64,000 nucleotides of DNA, taken from the NCBI GenBank assembly GCA_905221605.1, contig CAJNDS010002579.1, positions 619,725 to 683,724 of the forward strand. The letters are read 5' to 3'. The stretch's first letter is position 1. Every line of letters starts with the position of its first letter. This DNA comes from Symbiodinium natans. Its lineage: Eukaryota > Sar > Dinophyceae > Suessiales > Symbiodiniaceae. The notes beneath the pieces were generated by a model, which was not told the origin of the DNA, searched no databases, and worked only from the letters and a program-made list of their open reading frames with translations. Shown piece after piece: positions 25,701 through 39,518 of the stretch. A program made the translations under genes and the position numbers.

Positions 25701-28700
25701 TCTTGCCGTATTGTCCTAGACCCTTTCCTCCTCAACTTGCAAAGCTTAAGATGCAGGGTGTTTTGGCCTCCCCACCAGAGAACTCCTAAACCCCCTGAGC
25801 CCCCTATGTTGCAAGATAGAGGGTTTAGGGTTTAGGGTGTCTGGCAATCTTCAGGGTTCGGGGTTCAGGGTTCAGGGTTTAGGGTTTAGGCTTCAGAGCA
25901 TTTACAGTTCGTCTGAGTTGGTCCTCAGTTCTGCCCCCTAAACCCTAAACCCTAAACCCTAAACCCTAAACCCTAAACCCTAAACCCTAAACCCTAAACC
26001 CTAAACCCTAAACCCTAAACCCTAAACTGAAGCTGAGGCTTTCCACTGGACTACACTCGGACTCTCTCGAGTTTGGCTGTTCGCCTCAAGCACCGACAAG
26101 TGCCCTAAGATCTTCATTGCAAGGATGGGCCATGAGGCCGTATAACTTATATAATCAACCCCATACGCGGGCCTGATAGCTAAGGGGACTAAGGGGATAT
26201 AGGGCATACAGCTTACTTGGGGGCCTGGGGTTATAGGATCTCGGATGTAAGGTTTAGGGTTTAGGGGTACGGGTTTAGGGGTTTAGGGCAACCCTAAACC
26301 CTAAACCCTAAACCCTAAACCCTAAAAAAGCCCGACGCAGAAAGGGTTTTCATGAGTAGTTGTTGGTCCTGGCTGGGGCTTCCGTGCAGTTGAAGCATGG
26401 AAGGCCTGAGCTTCCACCTTCCGGTTTAGGGTGTAGGGTGTAGGGTTTAGGGTTTAGGGTTTAGGGTTTAGGGTTTAGGGCAGCCCCAAGCCCAAAAACC
26501 CACCGTACGAACCCCAAAACTAGTTGCTGTAGGCTGCCTTAGAATCCTTTCAGGGTTTTCTTTCCCATCAAAAGGTTGTCAAGCTACCAAAAGGTTTAGG
26601 GTTCTGGGTTTAGGATTTAGGTAGGGTTTAGGAAAGGCAGGTCTTGGGGCCCTTAGGTAGGATGAAGGTCTGCGTTTGTCTGTGCCCTCTTGCTTTGGCA
26701 CTCTTCTTGCCGAGGCTATTCACACGATCTTTCACTCGTGCACGCACCCGCTGGATAATGTTGATCCCATGACGCTTTGCAACGGGGAGGACTGCATGGG
26801 TTACGTACCATAACTAGGTACCATACATCGTACATACTATAAATCCTACTTAAACCCCAAACCCTAAATCCTATACGCCTTGTTGAAGGGACTCTGTGGG
26901 GGTACCTAGCCCTACGTAAACCCTGCAGGGTTTAGGGTTTAGGGTTTTGGGTTTAGGGTTTAGGGGAGAGGAAGAGGCCGCATGATGTGAAATCCATGCG
27001 ATTCTCTCCCTCTCCCAGAGGACCCCTGTGAAGACATGGCATCCCTCCTCAGTGCTTAGGTTGAAAGCTCTGAAAGCCTGAAACACTCAACACCCTCGAA
27101 ACCTAAAACCCTGAACCCTATAAACCCTACAAACCCTATAATAAGCCCTAAAACCACCTTGATGGCTGCGAAAACCCTAAACCCTAAAGCCCTAAGCCCT
27201 AAACGGGTGTGCGAGCGCCGCAAGCTCTTAGCTTAGGGATACTTGGGAAAAACGGTTAGTTTTTTTGGCATGATAATTCCTAAGAAACACCAAACAATAT
27301 GATCTTTGCTAGGGTTCCAAGTTCAGTTAAGCTCAAGATACCAGACTCAGGACCCAGACTTTTTCCCCGTTTTAGGGCTGAGGTTCCACCCTAAACCCTA
27401 AACCCTAAACCCTAAACCCTAAACCCTAAACCCTAAACCCTAAACCCTAAACCCTAAACCCTAAACCCTAAACCCTAAACCCTAAACCCTAAACCCTAAA
27501 CCCTAAACCCTAAACCCTAAACCCTAAACCCTAAACCCTAAACCCTAAACCCTAAACCCTAAACCCTAAACCCTAAACCCTAAACCCTAAACCCTAAACC
27601 CTAAACCCTAAACCCTAAACCCTAAACCCTAAACCCTAAACCCTAAACCCCCTAAACCCTAAACCCTAAACCCTAAACCCTAAACCCTAAACCCTAAACC
27701 CTAACCCCTAAACCCTAAACCCTAAACCGTAAACCCTTTCTTTTACATACCGGTTCTTAAAGTCAGGAGGACAGCCTTGACCCCAGCTTGGTGGCGACCC
27801 TGCTGGTCGCTGCCACCATCAAGTTCGTCCAGGCGGGATCCTCCCCTCACAAAGCGTGTATTATATACATATAATCTAATACCATATAATAATATATAAA
27901 TATATATATACATATGTGTATAAAATAAGGTCGAGGGTTTAGGGTTCAGGGTTTAGGGTTTAGGGTTAGGGTTTGGTATATACATACTAGCTGAGCGAGT
28001 ACACTTTACACTTTTTGGGATACTATACTCCCCGAAAGAACTCAAAGTGTAGATTTTTTTTTTTGGGGGGGGGGCCGTCTGAACTCAGCAACTAAGTGCA
28101 TCTCTAGATATATGTGTGTATATATAAGGTTAGGGTTTAGGGTTCGGGAGTTTTTGAAAGTAGAACCAGTCAATCTCTCGAACTCACGAAAGGGGGGACA
28201 CGAACTCTCTGATCCGCCTCCTCCTGCAAGGGCGCACCCTTAGGGAGTGGATGAAGTCTAAAAGGGTCTAGGACCCGGAGTAGGCCCTTATTGGGTGTAG
28301 GGCTTAGGGTTTTGGGTTTAGGGTTTAGGGCTAGGACCCGGAGTAGGCCCTTATTTCCCTTTTTTTTGAGGGGACCCCAAACCCCTAACTCTCTAATCTA
28401 GCCTTGCTACAGTAATGTTTCGATCTGGCTCTGCATGCGCCTTTTTTGCTGGCGGTTGAACATGAGTGGTTTAGGCGCCAACTATATACTCCCACGCCTG
28501 GCCCAAACCCCTAAGCCTACATCACACCTCAATTGCCATTCGAGCCAACAGGTGACTCTAACTTTCGGCACTGGCGTGCCTTGCGGCCTGTTCGTACCGC
28601 CTCTTCGGCAGCACTTGCTGCAAAGCGCAGAGCAAAGAATCCGAACAACATAGTCCCGAAGGTTCTTCATGAATTCCGCACCTTGTATCCCTCTAATATT

Positions 28701-28822
28701 AGTATATTAGTATATACAAACTCTAATTCAGAGGTTATATCGGGTCCCTCATGCCCTCATTCCGTACTACTTGTAAGAACGAGTAAAAATAGGTCTCTCT
28801 CTCTCTCTCTTGTTTTTTTTTT

Positions 28823-28886
<64 letters not shown>

Positions 28887-31800
28887 GTGTGGGAGTGGGC
28901 AGATGGCCATCAGGGTGCTGATGTCTGCCACGATGGCAGAGATGCGCCTGTGCGCTAAACAGAAGGGCAGTTTAAAAAGGGGGCCAGAGCCTTTTCATTC
29001 GTTTGGAGTTGTCAGAAGACTATCTTTGGTCTCATTCCGGACAGACAGTGGGACTGAAAGCCAGCTTCCTGACTTCACATGGACATTTGCTCCAATTGGC
29101 CACGTTGTCAAGAAGCTCTCGCCGAAATCAGCAAGTGGAGGACTGTCATTGACGCAGCATGCACCGTTGAAAAAACAACTGGAGGATGCCTTCATAGACC
29201 TGCAGGACGTTTTGCCTCGACTGCTGACATTTTCGGAGGTTCGGCAGATGCATCAGGTGGGCCAACGTCTTCCTGCTGTTGCCATAGAGCACTGTGCAGA
29301 CTGGACTTCCACGTCGCTGGCCGACACGGGGCTCTCACACTGTGCCGACTGCCAGCGCTGAAAAGTCAACGTGCCGGAGCTCAAAACACCCTAAACCCGA
29401 AACCCTAAACCCTAAACCCTAAACGCTTGCGACACAGGTGGGAAAAAACCCTAAACCCTGAACCTCCAGATTCAGCGAAGCAAAAGGGGCAAGGTGTGCC
29501 TGCTTTCCAGCCAGCTCCTGTCACCACTAAACTGAACGGAGAGGTTTAGATCATGGGCACACTCTGTGTTACACCCGTGCATGGGCATGCCTCTGTTTTT
29601 ACGAGGACATGGCCCACTATGACCGTTGTAGCGTGGATGGCAGTGTGCAGCCGCATGGCCTTCACCCACCTGCACGAACAACCCTGTGGCAGCTGCCAAA
29701 GACAATCGCGTGGTTCGCGGCGCGCATCCATCTTTGACGGAGGAGAAGACCGAAAAGACAGGGGTCGAGTCCCTCCGCCAGATGACTACGGCCCCCCATC
29801 GTGCGCAACTTGACCGCCACGCACTCACTCTCAACTCTCAGTTTGAGATCGCCTTCTAGGGGAGGTTTCGACGAACAGCCGTTGCTCCGATGGATTGCTC
29901 TGGTTCGGTTCGACTTGCTGTTGGCTTTTCGAGAGGCTACTCGTGGTGCCCTCCCTTTCTAGGACCGGGAGTAGGCCCGCTTTTCCTTTTTTTAGGGGTT
30001 GGGGTTCCCTGATAATCCCCTCAAAACCAACAAGGGCGCCCTTTTTTTATTCCTAGGTTTCTCCTGTGTCTAGCCCCAAACCCTAAACCCTAAACCTTAA
30101 ACCCCAAACCCTAAGCCCGGGACATCCCGCGGTTGTTCCTTCTTCGATGGACCGTGCGAGTGTGAGCGTCGAGGCGTTATGAAACCTAAAGTCGCTTCCC
30201 AAGGCTGCGAGCCCCACGGTAAGCATGAGGTAGGGTGCACTTAAGAATCATTCCTTATTTCGCCCTAAACCCTAAACCCTAAACCCTAAACCCTAAACCC
30301 TAAACCTAAACCCGACTGCATCCATCGGTCTATGACCGCTCCAATCTGGGGTTGCCTTACAGCCGTCTGGAAGCCCATGATCTCCCATGTTCAAACACAA
30401 GCTCATGGTCCTGAACCCCTGGCGGTCTCTAAACCCTAAACCCTAAACCCTAAACTTTAAACCCCAAACCCAAAAGCCCTTAACCCTTAAACCCGAAGCC
30501 GTCCTCCTCCGCCTTCACCCTAAACCCTCTAGGCGCGTGGGTGTATGATCCCTAAACCCGAAACCCGAACCCACCAAGTTGACCAAGTAGCCTTGGGACA
30601 TATTTAATTTTCCATTCTTGGGTTTGAGAGTATCATATTCAGGATTCTATTTCGGTTTTAAGGACCACATCCCCATATCCTAGTTGAGCTCAGGGCCCTT
30701 TATGTCGGTGCTTGCCTCGGCCGTGCCTTGGGCATTGTGGCCGCTTGGGCCAATGGCCCCTCGGCGCGCGGAGGGCGGGGTGTGGAGCTGATGGCTTGCA
30801 GGTCTTAAGGGGGTTTAGGGTTTAGGGTTTAGGGTTTAGGGTTTAGGGTTACCACAGGAGCCCTGAAGCAAAAAGGGTCAAGGACAGCTTATATGAGCAC
30901 TTCTCCTGAGCCCCCTTTTGGGTACATGGAATATGGAGATTCTTTTGCTACTAATTGCTTCAGAAGCCCCCCCCCCTAAAGACTCCTAAAGACTGAAATA
31001 TAGAGATTCTTGATTTTACTACTAATTGCTTCAGAAGCCCCCCCCCCTAAAGACTAAGGAAGTGAAGATATTCTTTATAGGAATGATGTCCTTTCTTGTT
31101 TTGGTGTTCGTAAGCAAATATTAGTTCAGCGTACCCACAGAAGGGGTGCCGCAATGTAGATAAATCTGATGCTACAACCTACATAAAGTCCTCTATTGCC
31201 ATAGACAACTAGACTACGCTTCTTTCTCAGATTCTCGGCCCTAGATCCGCTCTGGTCTCCTTAGGCTGTAGGGCTTGTCGGGTTTTTGGGCTCCTGGCGC
31301 GGCCTTCGCAGTCTGTTCAATGTGCCCTAAACCCTAAACCCTAAACCCCATCAACCCTAAAATTAACCCTAAACCCTAAACGTTCTCGGTAGGGCATTGC
31401 CTTCTTTAGGTTATCTCTTCACGCCTTCCAGAACCCTCAGACTGGCACTCGTTGTGGTTTCTTTTATTGACGTTCTGACTAGCACAGACCTGAGCCCTTT
31501 TAAGGCCTGTAGGCCTTGAATCTCCAGACCCTAGACAACCCATACATCTATAGAACCCCAAAGTGTGACAAGGTCAGCTAGGTAGGTTGCAAAAAAAACA
31601 ACAAGAAAATGCCTTAGCCCTGGACCTCGAACCCTAAACCCGAATACCCGACCTCCTGAAACCAGACCCTGGATGATCCCATCCTATACCCAGGCTTCTT
31701 GGGCTTTGCCCCTGCCATCCATCCTGGCTTCTACGCATGCCGTCCGAGAACTGGGTTTAGGGTTTAGGGTTTAGGCTTTTGGGTTTTGGGTTTTGGGTTT

Positions 31801-34800
31801 TGGGTTTTGGGTTTTAGGGGTTAGGGTTTAGGGTTTAGAGTTGGAAGCGGGCAGCCCTAGTTCGAACCCGAGTGTTCTGGTGTTTCTGTGTGGACCACCT
31901 CTCAGACCGGGCTTTACAAACAGTTTTACCCCCTCCTCTGGTCACTCGCAGCAGCAGCAGCAGCCCAAACTGGGTCAGAGGGCTCAGGGCAGAAGCGCCA
32001 ATGGGCTGCACAGTACAACGGCTCAAGCGTTTGAAGTCCCTAAACCCTAAACCCTAAACCCTAAACCCTAAACCAGCTTCTGCGCTACGGAGATCTGAAG
32101 TCCGAGGTGAACCAGGCGGGGAAGAAGTGAAATCCCGAAGTCTTAGCCTAAGCATCATGAAGCGGTCGAAATCAGAACACAAGCAAGGGGTTTCGGGTTT
32201 AGGGTTTAGGGTTTAGAGTTTAGGGGCTTAAAGCAAAGACTCAGGCAATGGTTGGTGCTGCTTCTGTCTTGGGCGGCGTCTGCCGGGTGACCATTTCACT
32301 GGTGGTGATCATGCTGCCTGGCTGCGTGCAGTTGGTCGAGCTGCCAAGGGACCTGACTCCCCTAACTTCCTAGGTAGGAGAAGGGGGACCCTTAAAAGGG
32401 AACCCCTTCTTGGCCCTCTTCTGGCTCTCTTAACAGGCACCTTATTCAGAGGGTCTATATCCCCAAGGGTCCCCCCATATCCGCTATAACTGGCCCCTAA
32501 CCCTGAAGCCCTGGACCCTAAACCAAGGGACAGCAGGCTCTATCTTGCGGGCGACGTTTTTCAGGATTCCATGTGGACAATGCAAGACAGGATGCGTAGG
32601 AGCAGCAGGCTGAGGGTCGAGCCACGAGCCCTGTCCAGGGCTTCACCCCTATCGTGGTCCCAGAAAGCATCCGTCAACTTGACCCCCCCAAAAGTGTGCC
32701 GAAAGCCCCCAAAAAAATGTGCCATTCTTTTGCATGGCGTTGGGGGTTAAGGCACTTCTTCTTTTGGCAATGGTAAGGCCTAGGGGGCTTTGGGGTTTTT
32801 TTTCTCCGAGAGCGTGCCGAGTCTCAAAGCAGCGACACGCAACGCAAGGTACCCAACTCCATGTGCAAGCATGTGGCACGAGTTATGCCGGTGACGGCCC
32901 AAGGGGGTTTAGGGTTTAGGGCTTAGGGACTTCAAACTTTCGGGGCCTCCCATCAGGTTCGAGCTCACCGGTGGACTCTACCTCATCGTTCCGTTCATGA
33001 TTGCCGCTGGATACGTGTTACGGTAGTTCCGGGCTTTCTTGCCGATGGGAACTCGGATTGCCACACCCTGAACCCCGTTTTTTGCCATGTTTTTTTTTCG
33101 GCTCTTGGCTGTATTTGCCGGAGCGTGCTTTTCCTGGATTACATTTGGCCGTTCCTGCCGGCTTAGGGTTTCATCTTTAGGGTTTCGGGCTTAGGGCTTG
33201 GCTTCTATGTGCTTAAGCGCCCCCTCCTAAAAGAAAAAGTGTTCTTCCTTATGAGGGCAAGGTAGGGATTATTATTCTTTCATTTCTTTGGGAATGTGTT
33301 GCTCACGCTGGGCGGACTGGTCTTTACAGGAGTCCCTCCTCAGACAGGATGACCCAGCGAAGCACCGTGGGGCCAGTTGCTCTGAACTCAATTGAGCTCC
33401 TTCTGTTCTTGGGCTCCTGATGTTCCTTCATAGTTGGGCTCAAGAAGATCTCATGTAGGAACATATTCGGAGGGCTTGGAGGGCTTGAATTGCCAATCCA
33501 GGAAGGATGAGAAGGTCCTAAAGACAAACTCCCAACCTCGCAACTCACCGAGCATCACCGAGCCAGAATTCCAACCCTAAGCCCTAAGCAATAAACCCGG
33601 AACCCTAAACCCTAAACCCTAAGCAATAAACCCGGAACCCTAAACCCCCTAAACCCTAAACCCCCTCAGAAGAGCCAAAAGGCTGTTTTGGCGGCAAAGT
33701 GGATTGGCGATCAGTACAACAACAGTATCTACGACTGCGTGATTTCGCTGCGCGGCTATCCGCGCCTTGGCCAACTTTGGGTTTGGGGCTTGTTTAGGGT
33801 TTAGGGTTTAGGGTTTAGGGTTTAGGGTTTAGGGTTTCCAAAAAACAAGGCCAGGCTTTCAAAACCAAACCCTTAATCAACCATCCCTACACCACATAAA
33901 CCCCATAAACCCCATAAACCCCATACACCCCATAAACCCCATAAACCCCATAAACCCCCCCAAAAAGTGGATTCTCCCCGGCCCACGTCGGCTTGTGTGT
34001 TTAGACTCTTTGGGGCCGGACGGCGGCCTCGAGTTTCGCCTTCAGACCCTGGAGTACCGATGTACTCTGCGTTTGCGGACCTTCCGTTTTAGGGTTTAGG
34101 GTTTAGGGTTTAAGGGTTTAGGGTGTAGGGTTTAGGGTTTAGGGTTTAGGGTCTAGGGTTTAGGGTTGAAAAAGTGTTTGCCACTTTCAGACGATCGTAC
34201 CCGAACTATTCAGCCAACAGCAATGTAACAACCTTACACGCAGAAAGGTTTTCTATCTCGAAGGCTGCATGAGACGAGCTACCCTAAGGGTCCATGGTAT
34301 ATACTTGGGCCTTAAAGGGGTTCCCATGTAGTGGCCTTAGGGCCCAAGTATATACTATATGGGTACATGGACCCTAACGGCCCTAGAACTCCATGCCGCT
34401 CCACTGTAGGGCAGCTGCGACGTGATGTGCAGCAGCGCTCAATCTGTGCTCTCCTGGGCGTTATTTGCTAGTTGAAGTTTGCGAATTGAAGCCCTAAACC
34501 CTATACCCTATACCCTAAACCCTAAACCCTAAACCCTGAACCCTGAACCCTGAACCCTTTTTTGCTACGATCCTTCTCAGGTATCTGCACGAGCCGAATG
34601 ATGTGACGTACTCGGCGCGGGCCTGTGACATCATGCAGGAGGCCGGAGAAGGGGTTTAGGGTTTAGGGTTTAGGGTTTAGGGTTTAGGGTTTAGGGTTTA
34701 GGAATGTCTTCCCTTGTTGGACCAGATGAACCCTACAGGGTTCAGGATTTACGGTGTAGGGTTCAGGGTTCATTGTTTAGGGTTTAGGGTTTACCTTAAT

Positions 34801-35664
34801 ACCTGTAGGAATTCTAGTAGTATAGGGTGTATGACCCCCATATTTCGGCTTCACCTGGTCCCCGGTAAATGTCTTCTTGAGCATCCCGAGTCGCGTCTTC
34901 GAGCCCGCAACTAGAGATGCAACCGTACCTAAACCCCCAAAGCATGTAAAATAATGGCGCCTTTATGCATAAAGGGTTTGCGCAGTAGTTTTACATATTT
35001 GGGGTTCAGGCCTCAGGCAGGGTTTTAACTTGAATTTAAGACCCTGGTTGCAAGAAGAGTACAACAGATGCTGGACAGCAAGAACGGCTGAAACCTCGGC
35101 CTTCAACGCTGGATGCCCTGAGCGTAGACTCCTGCAGGGGCATGAGATCCCTAAACCCTAAACCCTGAACCCTAAACCCTAAACCCTAAACCCCAAACCC
35201 CAAACCCTAAACCCTAAACCCTAAACCCTAAACCCTAAACCCTAAACCCTAAACCCTAAACCCTAAACCCTAAACCCTAAACCCTAAACCCTAAACCACA
35301 ACCCGGAAGCCCGAAACAACACAACTTAGCCCCGCACCATCCCGGTAAAGAAAGTAGCTCAACCGGTTCAAGTGAATCGGGCTTGGGTTTAGGGTTTAGG
35401 GTTTAGGGTTTAGGGTTTAGGGTTTTTCGGGTTTAGGGTTTAGGGTTCAGGGTTTAGGGTTTGAGAGGGTTTGAGAGAGTTTGAGAGAGTTTGAGAGGGT
35501 TTGAGAGGGTTTGAGAGGGTTTGAGAGGGTTTTAGGGTTTAAGAACCCCCCCCCCCCCCCGAAAACAAAAAAAAAGGAAAAGTTTTATTTCTCGTAGGGC
35601 AATATTAGGGAGTACGGTTATTGTTTTGATTATGATTATTATTGTTATTATGATTATTGTTGTG

Positions 35665-35695
<31 letters not shown>

Positions 35696-38600
35696 TTGGG
35701 GGGGGGGGGGGGGGGTCCTGCTTAAGCAAGTCGCAAATGGTAAGCCTGCCTTCTGCCGAAGCCCGTGCGCCCCTTGGCACAGAATCTTCACTGCCTCCCG
35801 GTCCAGCCTGGATCGGCTTCGCTGGTGCTTCGCGACGCGGCCCAGGCATTGGGGCTTGGCTGTACATAGAATATACATATACAAGATATACATATATACA
35901 TAGAACATATATATGAATATGTGAATAGATGTATATACAAATGTGAACATAAATATAAACATGAAGGAAAATATAAATCCAAATAAAAAAATTAAGGTAA
36001 ATATAAATGTAAAGATAAATATAAATATAATACATCGTATATTATATTATATGATAATACATGATGTGTTATTGTATTCAATTATAACCACAGCGCTTCC
36101 CTTCCTTGTAGGTGACCTTGTTACCAAAGATCCTCTGCAAGGGATTAGGACCGCGACACATCTCCAGAACCGAATGCCGCAGGCTCTTAGCGTACTTCTT
36201 TTTCGGGTTTAAGCCTGGCGAGCTGGAGTTCGGGGAGGGCTTTGCCGCCTTCAAGCCGCACCCTAAACCCTAAACCCTAAACCCTAAACCCTAAACCCTA
36301 AACCCTAAACCCTAAACCCTAAACCCTAAACCCTAAACCAAGGCAAAAAAACCCTAAACCCTAAGCCCTAAACCCTACTGTTCTCGTGGAAATCTTAGCT
36401 TTGGGTGTGATGCGCACGCCCCTCACCACTCAAGCCTTAAAGACCAGCTCCGGGAGCGCTTCTGCGAAGTTGAAACTACAGGGTTTAGGGTTTAGGGTTT
36501 GGGGTTTGGGGTTTAGGGTTTAGGGTTTAGGGTTTAGGCACTTCTCCAGGGCCTGCTATCCCCAACTTCGCTTTGGTTCCGTTGTTGTTGGTCGTTTTTT
36601 TTTGCATTTCGTTGACGCTGGAGTCCTAAGCATCAGGTTGGCTTGGCTGTCAAGGGCGTTCGGGTTCGGGGCTTGCTTACCGGGGACTATTTACCTACAG
36701 TTTCGTAGCAGCTACCCTAATTATGTAGTAGGTGTAACCCATGAAACTGTAGGTAGAGAGGGTCTGAGGTAAGGCTTCGAGTCTTCGGGGCCCCTCAACC
36801 CTAAACCCCAAACCCTAATCCCCCTAAATCCCAAAACCCGAAACCTCGTGGAACATGTGCGGCTGCTGTTGTCAGGCGACTTTCGCTGGCTTCCCGGTCG
36901 TGAGGCTTCGGACTGAGCTTTCTGACCTGCGAATGAAAGTAGCGACCTGCAGCTTTATTGTTTAAGCACGTAGAGAGAGACACCCACATGAAAAAACTAA
37001 AAGAAAAAAACATATACATACATATAAGCGAGAGAGAGATAGAGATGAAGGCCTTCACCCGTAAAGCCTACCCGCCACTGAGGGACATGTTACGCTCGGG
37101 CGTTCGCGATGCCGGCACCGGCGTGCAGGGTCGTCTGGGGGTTAGGGTTTAGGGTTTAGGGTTTCGGGTTTAGGGTTTAGGGTTTAGGGTTTGACAATGC
37201 CGTCGAAGTTCTTTCTCTCTGAAACCCTGAACCCGGAGCCCTAAGGTTTAGGTTTTAGGGTTTAGGGTTTAGGGTTTAAGGTTTAGGGTTTAGGGTTTAG
37301 GGCCCGAAAGCCTTAACACCATCAAGTCGCATAACCTGAGTGGCCGTCGAAGCCGTGCAGCCCAGAAGATTCCTCTACTTCAGATCCTGCGGGAATCAAG
37401 CAGCTTGAATTTTATCACTTCGCTAACGGTAGCTTGTAGCCTTCTTAAATCCTCGTCTGCAAGTCCTAAACTCTAAACCCTATAAACCCTCAACCGGCCC
37501 TGAAATCTACAGTCTGAAACCCGAAGCACGTGCTGATAGCTCAAACCTCGATACCCTAAGGCCCTGAGGACTCTTATGGAGTTTTGGCCCAAAGGCCATA
37601 CCATGTATTTGAGCCTGGCAATGCCTCAGGGTCACACCCCAGAAAACTACGTCCACTCACATGCTGCCTGTTTAGGGTTTAGGGTTTACGGCTTAGGGTT
37701 TGCAAGCTTGGCAGTCGAAGCCCCCGTGCACCAAGGTCTGAGGAGGACATGTCCTTCGTCGGATACGTTCCGGCGCACAAGCTCCGCAAGTTCGTGGACC
37801 CCAGGGCTGAAACCGGAGCGCTTCGGAATCCTAAGCCGCATTCGCCGTAGACCCTAACCCTAAACCCAATGGGAGTGCAACTGAAAGTAAAAGAAAGCCA
37901 CGGCCCTTTGCCCTGGCCTCTCGGGGCTCCTTTTGTGGCGTTCAGTCCGGTCTTCAGGCTGCGCAAGTCAGTCAGTGTTTCCCCCAGGCCTCTGCGTGCA
38001 GCTGGGTTCGAGCAATACTTGCATTTGGATCATATGGGAATGTTCGGAACCAGGACGATGGTGCGATTTTAGAAGTGTGAAGAGCGGAAGAACACATTTC
38101 AAGGTTCTGCACTTTCGTTTCTGGCTTCGGGCTCGCGGATGTCATCGCACGGGTCAAAAGTTTTTCTTGGCTGTCACAGCTGGTTTGCAGCTCGCGGGCT
38201 CGTTGTGCTAGGGACATTTCCTTCAGCTCCTGTCGCTTTCATGTTGCTGAGCGCGCATGACAAGCCCTGAAACAAAGGCCAACAAAAGCAACCCTAAGCG
38301 CTTACCCGTAAACCCCCCCTAAACCTTAGAACCTGAACCCTACACCCTGACCCTAAACCCTAACCCTAAACCCTAAACCCTAAGCCCACAGGAGGAGCAG
38401 CTGAACAGTGGCGCCTGCCTGGAGGAAACGTGTGAATGGGCGGCTTCATGTCCTGAAGGGGCTGGAGGTTGAACCCTAAGCCCGAAACCGTAAGCCCTGA
38501 GCCCTAAGCCCTGAACCCTAAACCCTAAGCCTAAACCTTCCTGCAAAAGGAGGACTCTATGCTTAGGGAGCAGAAGGGGGGTGGACCCAAGTACACCTTG

Positions 38601-39484
38601 GTACATCTGGCACTGTGTGTGTCTGTGCCTTGAGTGACTTTGTTGTTTTTGGACGCAGGCTATATATTAAGCCCCTGTAAGCCAGAAAAGGGCACCCTTT
38701 TATTTCCCAGGTTACTCTTGGGTCTCTAGTGTTTGTTGGCTATCGTTGGAGCCTGGCGGCAAGATGAAACAAATAAACCCTAAACCCTAAACCCCTGAAC
38801 CCTAAACCCTAAACCCCAAACCCTAAACCCCAAACCCTAAACCCTAAACCCCTGAACCCCTGAACCTGGTCGGCCCTTTGCAGTGTTGGAGGACACACCG
38901 GTGTCCTTCCTTCCCGGCGCAAACGCAGGCTGGAGATGGTACTTGCCTGGACCCCCCCCCCCCCCCCCCCCCCCAAGTAGGGTTTAGGGTTTAGGGTTTA
39001 GGGTTTAGGGTTTAGGGTTTAGGGTTTAGGGTTTAGGGTTTAGGGTTTAGGGTTTAGGGCCTGGCCAAAGTAGGAAACGCAAACCCAGAGAAAGGGCCGT
39101 TATTTTACATGCTTTGGGGGGTTGAGATGGGCGGTTTATGACTGCTAGGACCAGAATCTTGTGCCGACATCGGGGTGCGACTCAAACCTCCCACTTTCAT
39201 TGGCCGGGCTACAGCCTAAGGGCCTAAGGCTCGGCACTTGATGGCATATCCTGGGTAGGCCCTTGGAATCCTGTGTATTTTCCCTGAATTATGCCTAGTA
39301 CCTGGAGCTCTAGGCTACCTTAAATGCAGGCGTCCTGGATGCTTCCACGCTCGTGGACACTTCCTCGCGCCTGGGATGACTCGGGTCCCGGGTTCAAAGG
39401 TTCCCGAGTTTTTAGGGTTGAGGGTTGTCGAATGCCAGAGAGAGAGAGAGAGAGAGAGAGTGCCCCCTTGCCCCCAAGAAAGAA

Positions 39485-39518
<34 letters not shown>

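Noticed and set aside
27389-27737. A chromosome end (true telomere)
   Set aside because: The array is internal, lies between two exons of one gene, and many tracts occur in both orientations across the window.
28793-28882. Ser-Leu repeat protein start
   Set aside because: It is the CT microsatellite read as protein.
35532-36035. Minus-strand Tyr/Ile-rich frame
   Set aside because: It spans microsatellites and a poly-T/poly-G tract, with no protein-like composition.
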